Shown one piece after another: positions 44,992 through 54,634 of a stretch of DNA of 64,000 bases; the first letter of the stretch is position 1; each line of letters starts with the position of its first letter. The notes below the pieces were generated by a model. It did not search any database and was not told the DNA's origin. It worked only from the letters and a program-made list of their open reading frames with translations. The DNA comes from Polyangiaceae bacterium (lineage in GTDB: Bacteria > Myxococcota_A > Polyangia > Polyangiales > Polyangiaceae): positions 1,054,001 through 1,118,000 of the forward strand of contig JABTUA010000001.1 in NCBI GenBank assembly GCA_015075635.1, written 5' to 3'. The translations under genes and the position numbers were made by a program.

Positions 44992-44996
44992 TTGTT
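44979..44996. promoter_or_regulatory. AT-rich perfect palindrome upstream of the phosphate operon
   Basis: AACAATTCCCTAATTGTT has two perfectly complementary 7-bp arms around a 4-base centre. It lies 80 bp before the DUF47 start and spans the amidohydrolase stop codon. In a GC-rich genome such an AT palindrome is conspicuous and is more like a dimeric regulator site than a terminator, since no T run follows. The regulator is unknown. Confidence 0.45.
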
Positions 44997-45075
44997 ACGA
45001 ATGTTTGCTCGCTGAATATGTGGCGCTTGACCGGGCCGCGCTTCCCCTGTTTTGTCACGCGCGAAAAGGACCCCC

Positions 45076-45693
45076 ATGGCCCTCACGCGAGACGGAGTCT
45101 TCTGGTCAGCGTTCTCTGCCATGACGGAGAGAACGGTCGAAGCGACGGACGCACTGCGCGAGATGCTGGAGCAACCCGCGCGCGCCACCGAGCTCGCTGC
45201 GCGCATCAAGGACCTCGAGCACGCCGCGGACAAGATCACCCACGAGGTCGTGCAGGCGTTGCACCAGACCTGGATCACACCGCTCGACCGCGAGGAGATC
45301 CACGCGCTGATCACCAGCCTCGACTCCGTGCTCGACTTCGTGGACGCCGCCGGCGACAAGATCGCCCTCTACGAGGTCGACAGCGTGAGGCCGGAGGCGC
45401 TGGAGCTGGTCGAGACGCTGCAAAAGTCCGTGGCCGACATCCAGAAGGCGGTGAACGGCCTGCAGAAGATCAAGGATCCGGCGCCGCTCCTGGAGCTGTG
45501 CCGGAGCATCAACAAGCACGAGCACGACGCGGACATGATCTTCCGTCGCGCCCTGGCCCGCCTGTTCAAGGAACGGACCGACCCACTCGAGCTGATGAAG
45601 TGGCGCGACATCCTGGAGTCGATGGAGACCTCCACGGACCGCGCCGAGGACGTCGCCAACATCATCGAGGGCATCATCCTGGAGCACGCTTGA
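45076..45693 (+). CDS. DUF47 (PhoU-like) phosphate transport accessory protein
   Basis: About 205 residues from the ATG at 45076. The helical family (TIGR00153, YkaA-type) is recognised by ALREMLEQPARATELAARIKDLEHAADKITHEVV, read as adjacent blocks, LDSVLDFVDAAGDKIALYEV and INKHEHDADMIFRRAL. These proteins carry metal-binding Glu/Asp/His clusters and accompany PiT transporters. The stop overlaps the PiT start by one base (TGATG). It is uninterrupted. Confidence 0.93.
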   Translation: MALTRDGVFWSAFSAMTERTVEATDALREMLEQPARATELAARIKDLEHAADKITHEVVQALHQTWITPLDREEIHALITSLDSVLDFVDAAGDKIALYEVDSVRPEALELVETLQKSVADIQKAVNGLQKIKDPAPLLELCRSINKHEHDADMIFRRALARLFKERTDPLELMKWRDILESMETSTDRAEDVANIIEGIILEHA

Positions 45694-46699
45694 TGACGGC
45701 GCTGCTCATCGCGATCATCGTCACGGCACTGATTTTCGATTTCATCAACGGGTTCCACGACGCGGCGAACTCCATCGCGACGGTGGTGAGCACCGGGTGC
45801 TCTCCCCGCGCGCCGCGGTGGTCTGGGCAGCGTTCTTCAACTTCGTGGCCTTCCTGGTCTACCCGACCCACGTTTCGGCCTCGATCGCCAAGGGAGTCGC
45901 GCTCTCCAGCGTCACCTACAACGTGATCCTGGCAACGCTCATCGGCGCCATCACCTGGAACCTCCTGACCTGGTGGTGGGGCCTGCCGAGCTCGTCGTCG
46001 CACGCGCTGATGGGCGCGTTCGCGGGCGGTGCCCTCGCTCACACGCCGAGCCTGTCGATCCTCGACATGAAGGTGTTCGGCAAGACCGTGGCGTTCATCC
46101 TGGTCGCACCCCTGCTCGGCAGCCTGATCGGCTTCCTGTTGATGAAGCTGACGAAGGCGATCTTCGGCAGGATGCGGCCGGGCAAGATAGACAAGGGGTT
46201 CCGGCGCGGGCAGCTCGTCTCCGCCGCCCTCTACTCCCTGGGGCACGGCGGCAACGACGCCCAGAAGACCATGGGCATCATCACGCTCCTGCTCATCACG
46301 GCGGGTCTGCAGGAGAAGAGCAAGCACGTCGAGCCACAGCTCTGGGTCGTGCTGATCTGTCACGCTGCCATGGGCCTCGGCACGCTGATGGGTGGCTGGC
46401 GCATCGTCAAGACCATGGGCATGAAGATCACCAAGCTCCGGCCGGTGGGCGGCTTTTGCGCGGAGACCAGCGGAGCCGTCACGCTGGCCATGGCAACCTT
46501 CATGGGCGTACCGGTCTCGACGACCCACACCATCACCGGCTCCATCGTGGGCGTGGGCACGGCCGAGCGGCGGCTGAACGCCGTTCGCTGGGGCGTGGCC
46601 GGGCGCATCGTCTGGGCCTGGATCTTCACCATCCCGGCGTCCGCGACCATCGCGGTGCTCTGCTACTTCGCGATCAAGGCGATCGCGGGCAATCCCTGA
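45693..46699 (+). CDS. PiT-family inorganic phosphate transporter (one frameshift)
   Basis: The gene starts MTALLIAIIVTALIFDFINGFHDAANSIATVVSTG, which contains the PiT signature GFHDAANSIAT. After a break near 45800 it continues LSPRAAVVWAAFFNFVAFLVYPTHVSASIAKG. One G lost from a run of four explains the break. Later motifs LPSSSSHALMGAF, GHGGNDAQKTMG and GVPVSTTHTITGSIVGVG are the repeated PiT signatures. With about ten helices it imports phosphate with protons or sodium, or metal phosphate. DUF47 upstream is its usual partner. Confidence 0.9.
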
Positions 46700-46813
46700 G
46701 GCTTTGCGGCCGCGGCGCGTCCGAGCCCCCAGTATACCGTTGCGGTCCGGTCCGGTCCGCGCCATCTTCGCCGCGCCCGACCGATTCGCGGTCGCCGATC
46801 CAACTTATCTCGC

Positions 46814-47448
46814 GTGAGGGTTTTCGCGAGGCTCGGGAGTCGCTCGTTTGCAGCCAATGGTCGCATTCCGGAGGAGTTCGCCGCCGGAGTCCGCGGCGAA
46901 GGGGCCCCGTTCCCGGCCCCAACCAGAGCCCGCACCTGGCCTGGAGCGACTTTCCGCCCGGGACCAAGTCCTTCGCGCTGATCTGCCACGACCGCGACGT
47001 GCCATCGAAGGCCGACGACGTGAACAAGACCGATCGCAGCGTGCCTTACGATCTGCCGCGGGTGGATTTCTACCATTGGGTTCTGGTGGACATTCCGCTC
47101 GGCGTCACGTCGCTGGAGGAGGGTGCCGACTCCGACGCCTTCGTACCGAAGGGCAAGCCGCTCGGTCCCACCAAGAACGGCCGCCGCGGCAAGAACAGCT
47201 ATGGCGACTGGTTCGCCGGCGACCCGGCGATGGCCGGCGACTACGGTGGCTGGGACGGTCCGTGGCCTCCGTTCAACGACGAGCGGCTGCACCACTACAC
47301 CTTCACCATCTACGCCCTCGACGTGCCCTCGCTGGACGTGCCGGAGCGCTTCGGCGGTCCCGAGGCGCTCTCCGCCATCAAGGGTCACGTGCTCGATTCC
47401 GCGACGTGGACGGGGACCTACGCGCTCAATCGCGACGCGCGGCCTTGA
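46814..47448 (+). CDS. YbhB/YbcL-family (PEBP, Raf-kinase-inhibitor-like) protein (one frameshift)
   Basis: About 211 residues once one C is added near 46918. The GTG start at 46814 gives RSFAANGRIPEEFA, and the rest is typical: SPHLAWSDFPPGTKSFALICHDRDVP, VDFYHWVLVDIP, YGDWFAGD (with YGGWDGPWPPFND) and HHYTFTIYALDVPSLDVP. The phosphatidylethanolamine-binding fold's ligand residues (Asp, His in FYHWV) are present. The bacterial role is unclear. No signal is seen. Confidence 0.8.
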
Positions 47449-47449
47449 G

Positions 47450-48097
47450 ATGAGCGAGCGTCCGCCGGCCTGTGCGTGCCTCCAGGCCCTGCTGGAGCGC
47501 CAAGGATACCGCGAGCTGGCGGCGGCGCAGCTGTTCTCGAGCGGTGTGGCGCTGGCGCCGACGCTGGACGAAAAGCAGATGCTCGCTCGCCACTGCCTGG
47601 ACGAGCTGGAGCACTTCGAGATCATCGCCACGCTGCTGGAAGAGCAGGGCGGTGGGGATCTGATGAGCCGCGTCTCGCCCCGGGTCGCGGAGCTCCCGAG
47701 CCCCGAGACCTGGCTCGAGATGGTGGTGGTCGGCATCTTGTTCGACCGCGCCGTCTACTATCAGCTCCGCGCTTACGCGGCGGCTCCGGACGCGCGGGTG
47801 GCGGAGCTCGCGGTGCGGGTCATCGCCGACGAGCAGGAGCACATCGCCGCGAGCCAGGCCGCGCTCCGCGACCTGGGTAAGCGCGAGCCCGATTTCGTTC
47901 ACCGGCTCTCGACCGCGGTCGATCGCTGGCTGCCGACCTCCCTTGCCTGCTTCGACGACGAGGCGCTGCCCGCCTGCCCCGCCGGGCCTCACGTCTCGTC
48001 CGAGGCCCGCGACGTGGCGCTCCGGACCTACCGCGAGAGCCTGGCGGAGCTCCTGGGCCCGCAGGGCGTCTCGCCGGAGCGCTTCCTGGCCAAATGA
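47450..48097 (+). CDS. Ferritin-like diiron protein
   Basis: 215 residues, uninterrupted. Four-helix text contains a Glu in QGYRELAAAQLF, LDELEHFEII (ExxH), a third metal-ligand region FDRAVYYQL and ADEQEHIAASQ (second ExxH). The two ExxH motifs should bind a diiron centre as in ferritin-like oxygenases and tRNA hydroxylases. Which of these it is cannot be decided by eye. It lies 1 bp after the PEBP gene and is probably co-transcribed. Cysteines are clustered at the N-terminus (CACLQ). Confidence 0.65.
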   Translation: MSERPPACACLQALLERQGYRELAAAQLFSSGVALAPTLDEKQMLARHCLDELEHFEIIATLLEEQGGGDLMSRVSPRVAELPSPETWLEMVVVGILFDRAVYYQLRAYAAAPDARVAELAVRVIADEQEHIAASQAALRDLGKREPDFVHRLSTAVDRWLPTSLACFDDEALPACPAGPHVSSEARDVALRTYRESLAELLGPQGVSPERFLAK

Positions 48098-48133
48098 GTG
48101 AGTCGCGGATCGCGACCGCTTCTCCAACCCGAG

Positions 48134-48953
48134 TCAGCGCGTCGCCGGGCGCTGGTTCAGGTGGCTCGCGAGCATCTCGTAGAGCTCCGGGTCCTGGCGC
48201 GGAGCTCTTCGGGGCGCTCGAAGAACGCCTCGACGGCCACGGCGAACAGCTCCGCCTCGTTCGTGCCCGCGTAGTCGCGCAGCACCTGGGGTAGCGCCGC
48301 TTGCGGATCTTGCGCAGGCGGGTCGCCACCGCATCGAGCCAGGGCGCGGTGGAGATCCATTCCAAATCGGCCGGGACGCCGTCGGCGCGGCCGTCCTCGA
48401 AGTCCATCACGTGCGCCAGCTCGTGCAGCGCCACGTTGTGCCCGTCCTTCGGGCGCGCGAAGCCGTGCCTGAGATCGCGCTGCGAGAGCAAGATCGGCCC
48501 CTGCGCGTGGACCATGCCGGCGATCCGTCCGCGGCCCTCCACGGCGTAGCTCTCGTCGAAGGCCTTGGGGTAGACCACGATGTCCCGCAGCGTGGGCCAC
48601 TCCCAGTCCGGTAGCCCGTGGCCGAGCATGGCGGCGGAGGCCGCGATCAGCACGCGGGTCTCGTCGTCGAGGCGCGAGGCGCGCGCCGTGCGACGCGACG
48701 ATGCGCTGCTCGGCGAGGAAGATGCGCACGTCGTCCTCGAAGCGCCGGCGGTCCTTCGGGCCGAGTCGGCGCCAGAACGGCACGCGGCGCTCGAGCAGCG
48801 TGCGCCACCCTTCCGGGAAGGGCTCGGACAAGAGCCGGCGCCGGACGCGGAAGCGCCGGGTGGCGAGCGCGAACCAGCCAGCCACGGCGGGCCGAACACG
48901 CTGGCGCAGGCGCCGACCACCAGCGCGAGGACAAGGGCGAATGCGGCGTGCAT
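48134..48953 (-). CDS. MtfA-family zinc metallopeptidase (four frameshifts)
   Basis: The reconstructed protein has an N-terminal hydrophobic segment and RRRLLSEPFPEGWRTLLERRVPFWRRLG. These are followed by LDDETRVLIAASAAMLGHGLPDWEW, VVYPKAFDESY and the zinc motif ALHELAHVMDFEDG (HExxH), then FERPEELRA and a C-terminus LYEMLASHLNQRPATR. This is the M90/MtfA layout, whose E. coli member regulates glucose transport by binding Mlc. Breaks near 48202, 48297, 48690 and 48890 are each compatible with one missing base. The TM-like N-terminus may be a membrane anchor. Confidence 0.65.
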
Positions 48954-49009
48954 CCGGATTCGACGCTTCGGCCAGGCGCGCACGGGACAATCTCATTAGA
49001 CTCCGCGCC

Positions 49010-50644
49010 ATGCGCCGCCGCCAGGCCCTCGCCGCTCTGCTCGCTTCTCTCGCCGGCGCCTGCGCTCCGCGGCTCGGCACGAAGCCGGGGGCCGGCGCCC
49101 CGGCTCGGAGCCGTCGCGAGGCCCGCGAGCGGCTCGACGCCCTGGGGCGTCGCTACGAAGCGCTCATGGCCGAGCACGGCGAGCACGAGTGGTCGCGCTA
49201 CGCCGGACGCGCCTCGCCGAGGGGCCGGCGCAGAGCGCGCGCATGGAGCGGCTCAGGGCCGCGGGCGCGAGGTGTTCCTGGAGGCCGACGCCATCCTCGC
49301 GCGCTTCGGCGACCGCATCGTGTCTCCACGCCGGGCGGAGCTCTGGAGGCGGGGCGCGCTCGGGCTGCGGCTGCTCGGCGATCCGCGGGCGGCCAAGCTC
49401 GCCGACGAGCTCGAGGCCACGCTCAACGACCACCGCTTCGTCGTCGACGAAAGGCCCGTCACCCGATCCGAGCTCGCGGAGATGCGGCGCTCCGGCGACC
49501 CGCGCGCCCGGCGTCGCACCCGGCAGATCGAGCACGAGCTGCATCGGAAGGCCGCGCCCGTCGCCAGCGAGCTCCTCCGGCGCCGGCGCGAGCTCGCCAA
49601 AGAGCTAGGCCGTCCGTCCTTCTACACCGCCCTCCTCGAGGTGCGCGGGGCCGACGTCGCGACGACGGAGCGCGTGCTCTCGGATCTGGCCCAACGTACC
49701 CGGCGCTCGTTCGCCGAAGCGCTGGGTCACGGGCGGCGCTTCTTCGGGCGGCCACGCCTCGCCAGCTGGGACGTCGATCACTGGCTCCACCAGCAGGCAA
49801 CGGTGCCGCACGAGCGCTTCCCGAAGCAGCGCGCGCGGCCGGTGGTCGAGGGGATCTTCCACGCGCTCGGCTTCGACGTCGCAGCCTGGAAGCTCGACGT
49901 GACGGTGCGCGACTTCGCCTTCGGCGGCCAGACCATCGCGCTCCGCGTGCCGGACGACGTGCGCCTGGTGGTGCGCTCCCCGCCCGGGATCCGCTACTTC
50001 GGCCTCTTACTGCACGAGCTCGGCCACGCGGTCGCGGTGCGCTCTACCGAGAGCGCGGAGCCGCTCTACAAAGGCTACGAGTGGGTCCCCGGTCTGCTCG
50101 ATCCCGCCTACGCCGAGGGCGTGGCGGAGGTGTTCGGTCGCTTGCTCGACCAGCCCCGGGTGCTCCGCGAGCACTTGAGGCTCAGCGCCGAGGAGAGCGA
50201 GACGGTCCTTCGCGCGCGCAGGCTCGAGACGCTGGTGTCGATCCGGCGCGGGCTCGTTGCCACCGCGTTCGAGCGCGCCGCGCTGGAGCAAGACGGCGCG
50301 AACCTGGACGCCCTCTCGCTCGACATCGAGCGCCGACTCTCCGGGCTGTTCGTGCCGCGTGACGCCGAGCCGGTCTGGGCCACGTCGCCTTTCCTGGCGA
50401 CCTACCCGGTCTACACTCAGAGCTATCAGCTCGCGGCCTGTGTGGCCGCGCAGGTTCACCGCGCGCTCGAGGTACGCTTCGGCGACGACTGGCTCTCGCC
50501 CGAGGCGGGGCCTTCCTCCGGCAAAACCTGCTGGCCGACGGCGCGCGCTGGACGCTGAACGAGAAGCTCGTGATGACGACCCGGGACAGGCTCGACGCCA
50601 CGAGCCTCTTGCGCTTTCTGCTCGCGTCGCCCGAGCGCGCGTGA
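49010..50644 (+). CDS. Exported gluzincin metallopeptidase, M3/M2-like (three frameshifts)
   Basis: The gene starts MRRRQALAALLASLAGAC, a lipoprotein signal. The long middle frame is intact. It carries ELLRRRRELAKELGRPSFYTALLE, then the zinc motif LLLHELGHAVAV (HELGH), with GYEWVPGLLDPAYAEGVAEVFG supplying the downstream Glu. The C-terminus in the repaired frame is NEKLVMTTRDRLDATSLLRF. Breaks occur near 49212, 49265 and 50505; the last is repaired by one G. The length of about 545 residues is compatible with oligopeptidase-type enzymes. The exact MEROPS family is uncertain. Confidence 0.6.
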
Positions 50645-50661
50645 TCGCCTATAGTCCGGCC

Positions 50662-51446
50662 ATGCGCCTTGCACTCCTCGCTCTGCCCTGCGTGCTCGCC
50701 ATCGGTTGCGGTGACGACGACTCGGGGACCGCGTCCAACGTCGGTGGCAGCGGAGGTGGCTCGGCGACCGGCGGCAGCTCGGGCGGCGGCGCCGGCGGCG
50801 CGACCGGAGGCAGCTCGAGCGGCGGTGCTGCCGGGGTGAGCGGCGGCAGCGGTGGCACTTCGAGCGGTGGCACTCGAGCGGCGGCAGCGGGGGCGGCGGC
50901 AACCTGTGCAGCGCTCCGGCGGGCAACCTGCTGGCGCACGGCAGCTTCGAAGAAGGCATGGATGGGCTCGCGCCAACCGGCTGGGAGGTCCGCACGCCGG
51001 GTCAGCCGGACGCCTGCAAGGGCTCCGGCCAGCCCAGCGAGCACGTGTTCCTCAGCGCCGCCCCGACCGGCTGCGGCGGCAGCGCCCTCGCCATGGACGC
51101 GCGAGGCGAGTGGGACTGCTACGCCATCCAACGCGTGAGCGACTACGACAGCATCGTGGGCGGCGCCAAGTACCGCATCAGCGCCAGCGTACGATCCACC
51201 GGCAACAGCGTGAACCCCGCGGCCTGGTTCATCATCGGAGCGCAGTGGTGGCTGGACGGGAGCGACGCCTTCTTCGGCGACGAGAAGAACCCGAAGACGG
51301 CTACGGCGGCGGAGAACGACTTCGACTGGAAGCTGCTCGAGTGGGAAGTCACTGCGCCGGCCAACGCCAAGCGCATCTTGATCTGGCTCTCGGCGCACTA
51401 CCCGGGACGCGCCGACATCGACAACGTCAGCGTGGTGAAGCTCTGA
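50662..51446 (+). CDS. Gly/Ser-rich lipoprotein with carbohydrate-binding-like domain (one frameshift)
   Basis: The signal MRLALLALPCVLAIGC is followed by a Gly/Ser/Thr spacer of about 60 residues. Then comes a beta-sandwich domain containing NLLAHGSFEEGMDGLAPTGWEV, GAKYRISASVRSTG and RILIWLSAHYPGRADIDNVSVV. The last is the hallmark ending of CBM4/9-like carbohydrate-binding modules. The frame breaks near 50871 in the spacer, where one T of a TT pair is missing relative to the repeat unit before it. It is probably a surface glycan binder. Confidence 0.55.
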
Positions 51447-51451
51447 GCGCC

Positions 51452-52272
51452 ATGGCAGAGGAGCGTCCCAGCATCGGTCGGGTGTTGATCGTCGCCGGTT
51501 CGGACTCTGGCGGCGGCGCCGGCATCCAGGCGGACATCAAGACGGTGACCGCCCTGGGCGGCTATGCGGCGACCGCGATCACCGCGCTCACGGCGCAGAA
51601 CACCCGCGGCGTTTTCGGTGTGGTGCCCGTGGACCCGGCCTTCGTGGCCAAGCAGATGGAGGTCGTGCTGACCGACATCGGCGCCGACTGCGTGAAGACC
51701 GGCATGCTGCACAGCGCCGAGGTGATCGAGGCGGTGGTGCGCTCGCTCGAGCGTCACGCGCGGGGCGTGCCGGTGATCGTCGATCCGGTGATGGTCGCCA
51801 AAGGCGGCGCGTCGCTCCTCCGCGCGGAGGCCAAGAGCGCTCTCAAGCTGCGGCTCTTGCCCTGCGCGGCGCTGGTCACCCCCAACGCACCCGAGGCCGA
51901 GGCGCTCACCGGCGTCAAGGTCGAGAGCCCCGACGACATGGGCCGAGCCGCCGACGCGCTGCTAGGGCTCGGCGCTAGCGCCGTCTTGGTCAAGGGCGGA
52001 CACCTCGGCGGGGACACGGTGGTCGATCTCTTGCGCACGGTCGACGGTGTCGAGCGGCGCTTCGAGAGCCCGCGTCTGCACAGCCGGAGCACGCACGGCA
52101 CCGGCTGCACCCTGGCTTCGGCCATCGCGGCCGGGGTCGCCGAGGGCCTCCGCCTCGAAGACGCCGTGGCGCGCGCCAGGACTACGTGCTCGAGGCCATC
52201 GCATCGGCACCGGGGCTCGGCAAGGGCCACGGACCGCTCGACCACGGACATCCCTGCCGGAAGCCCGCATGA
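51452..52272 (+). CDS. thiD: Hydroxymethylpyrimidine/phosphomethylpyrimidine kinase (one frameshift near the end)
   Basis: The gene starts MAEERPSIGRVLIVAGSDSGGGAGIQADIKT and shows the ribokinase-like motifs of ThiD: GSDSGGGAGIQAD, DPVMVAKGG, TPNAPEAEALTG and the catalytic loop STHGTGCTLASAIA (GTGC). It makes HMP-PP for thiamine. The frame is broken near 52178; one added base restores DYVLEAIASAPGLGKGHGPLDHG and a stop at 52270-52272 that overlaps the next ATG by four bases. About 272 residues. Confidence 0.9.
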
Positions 52273-53206
52273 GCTTCTTCGCGTTCCCACAGCCGCCGGA
52301 GGTGTCCGGACTCCAGCTCGGACACGGGCACAGCCGACTGCGTTTCGAGGACGTTGCCCAGGACGGCCGCCTGCGCCTCGAGGGGATCTGGCCCGCCATC
52401 GGCCCCATCCTGTGGGGCAAGATGGAGGTAGCGAACGCGCTCTTGCGTCTGGGCGGGGACGGCGTGCGCGCGGTGCTCACCTACGTGCAGCTCGAGGGCG
52501 GCGATGACCCGATCAGCGTGCGCGCGCTCTGCGACCAGGAGGTGCGCTGGCAGCTCGGGCGCAGCGTGGACGAGGCCGGGCGGACGACGCGCGTCTTGTT
52601 CGACACCTGGCTCATCTCCAGCGCGCCGCGGGCGTGCCCGGCAACCCGGGCGCAGACCCCGTGAGCGACGAGCGCGTGCGCGTCGCGCGCGCCTACGGGC
52701 AACACGCGTGTTCACCCGGCCCGCGGCCCCGGCGGGCCAGCACCGCGTGCTCAGCGTCGACGATCCGCTTTTGTCGGGCCCCCGCGCCGCCGGTGACTTA
52801 CCGCGATCCCAGCGCGCTGCTCGCGCTGCCGAGCGGCGCCAGAGCCCTCGATGCCACGCCGCGCTTCGACGTCGCGCCGCTGGTGTTCGGCCTCTGCCAC
52901 ACCGACGGCAACCAACACGTGAACTTCCTCGCGTACCCGAGGCTCGCGGAGGAGGCAGCGCTGCGCCGCTTCGCCGAGCTCGGCCGCGATCCGCGCCGGC
53001 TGGCGCGCCGGGCCGAGGTCTCCTACCGCAAGCCTAGCTTCGCCGGCGACGTGGTCCGGCTCTTGATGCAGGCGTTCGAGAGCGACGACGAGATCGGGGT
53101 GGTGGCGGTGTTCCTGCCCGAGGCGGCCGCCAAGGAGCGGAGCTTCGCCGAGCTTTCCCAGGTCGAGCGACCGCTCGCGGTGGTGCGGGTGGGATTCGAG
53201 GCCTGA
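52269..53206 (+). CDS. Hotdog-fold thioesterase-like protein (three frameshifts)
   Basis: The gene starts [24 protein letters not shown] and ends with a hotdog-type domain, [29 protein letters not shown], followed by [19 protein letters not shown]. The N-terminal half resembles a second hotdog-like unit ([23 protein letters not shown]). Breaks near 52632, 52705 and 52775 are each repaired by one base, two of them in G/C runs. Two consecutive hotdog units would match the double-hotdog thioesterases. The acyl substrate is unknown. Confidence 0.55.
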
Positions 53207-53245
53207 GCGCCAAAGGCGGCCGGGGTGAAGGTGTCGCAAACGAAG

Positions 53246-53599
53246 ATGCGCCTTCTCTTCCTGGTCATCCTGCTCGCCGGCTCGGCGTGCGTGGAGCTGC
53301 CGGAGACCACGGCCGTCGGCAAGCCGCGACCGCCGCCGGAGATCGGAACCAGCATCACCCACACGCGCCTGTGCTCGTGTCGCGCCTGCGGCGAAGCGAG
53401 CTGCTGCTCCGGCCTGACCGACGCGGACGACGCGCCGCAGAAGAGCTGTGGCTCGAGCTACGACTTCTCCCAGGGCGACGGCTGCGGCATGCAGGTCGGG
53501 AGCTGTGCCAGCCGCTGCTTCGAGCGATCCTGGCGCGTGAAGCTCTCCCAGGAGTGCGACGCGAAGCGCCCGCCGGAGTGCTGCGGCGCCGGGCCCTGA
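53246..53599 (+). CDS. Cys-rich lipoprotein
   Basis: 117 residues from the ATG at 53246, which gives the signal [15 protein letters not shown]; an upstream GTG at 53225 is less likely. Fourteen cysteines after the lipobox include [12 protein letters not shown] and [12 protein letters not shown], arranged for multiple disulphides. Intact frame. The function is unknown; the pattern matches other small Polyangiales lipoproteins. Confidence 0.6.
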   Translation: MRLLFLVILLAGSACVELPETTAVGKPRPPPEIGTSITHTRLCSCRACGEASCCSGLTDADDAPQKSCGSSYDFSQGDGCGMQVGSCASRCFERSWRVKLSQECDAKRPPECCGAGP

Positions 53600-53680
53600 C
53601 TCCGGCAAAACCCCGGGGTTTCCTCGGACGCGCGCAAGACCCTTGCGCCTCGGGCGGCGTCGTGAGGAAAACGGCGTCCC

Positions 53681-54634
53681 ATGTCGAGAAACGCCCTCGT
53701 GCGCAGCGCCGTGCTCCTGCCGTTCCTGCTCGTGGCTTGCGAGCAGCCACCGCCCGAGCCGGAGCAGCAGAAGCCCGCGCCCAAGCCTGCCGCGACGCCG
53801 GTCGCCGCCCTGAGCGCAAACGCGCCGCCGACCGCCAGCGTCAAGCCGCCCGAGCCTCCGCAACCCAAGGGGCTGCCCGCACCGGAGGACGTCGCGGCGC
53901 CGCCCAAGGACGCCAAGAAGACCGCGTCGGGGCTCTTCACCAAGGTGCTGACGAAGGGCACGGGCAAGGACAAGCCGAAGCTCGAGGATCGCGTGAAGGT
54001 CCACTACACGGGCTGGACCAAAGACGGAAGATGTTCGACAGCTCGGTGGCGCGGAACGACCCTGCCACCTTCGGTGTGGGCGGCGTGATCAAAGGCTGGA
54101 CCGAAGCGCTGCAGCTGATGGTCGTCGGCGAGAAGCGACGTCTGTGGATCCCGGCGGAGCTCGCGTACGGTGAGAACGCCGGCATGGGAGCGCCCTCCGG
54201 ACAGCTCACCTTCGACGTCGAGCTGCTCGAGATCCTCGCCACGCCCAAGCCCTGGCCGGTCCCCGCTGACGTGAAGGCCGCGCCGAAGAGTGCCAAGAAG
54301 ACCGAGAGCGGTCTGGTCTACAAACAGCTCGCCAAGGGCAAGGGTACGAAGAAGCCCGCGCCGACCGACCGCGTGACGGTGCACTACACGGGCTGGACGC
54401 CGGACGGCAAAGAGTTCGACAGCTCGATCAAGCGCGCCGAGCCCACCAGCTTCCCTTGAACCGTGTGATCAAGGGCTGGACCGAGGGACTACAGCTGATG
54501 GTCGAGGGCGATCGCATGCGCTTCTGGATCCCCGCGGAGCTGGCCTACGGCGACAAGCCCACGCGGCCCGGCGCCCGGCGGGCCCGCTGGTGTTCGACGT
54601 CGAGCTGATCTCGATCTCCGGAGGCACGCCGTGA
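53681..54634 (+). CDS. Two-domain FKBP-type peptidyl-prolyl isomerase lipoprotein (three frameshifts)
   Basis: A lipoprotein signal ([10 protein letters not shown]) and a Pro/Ala-rich linker precede two FKBP domains. The first contains [38 protein letters not shown] and [13 protein letters not shown]. The second contains [50 protein letters not shown] and [10 protein letters not shown]. Breaks near 54030, 54454 and 54572 are repaired by one G, one C and one C. The stop overlaps the aldehyde dehydrogenase GTG by four bases. A periplasmic folding role is expected. Confidence 0.8.

Noticed and set aside
46743..46758. GGTCC triple tandem after the PiT gene
   Set aside because: Three copies of a 5-bp GC-rich unit are not significant without further support.
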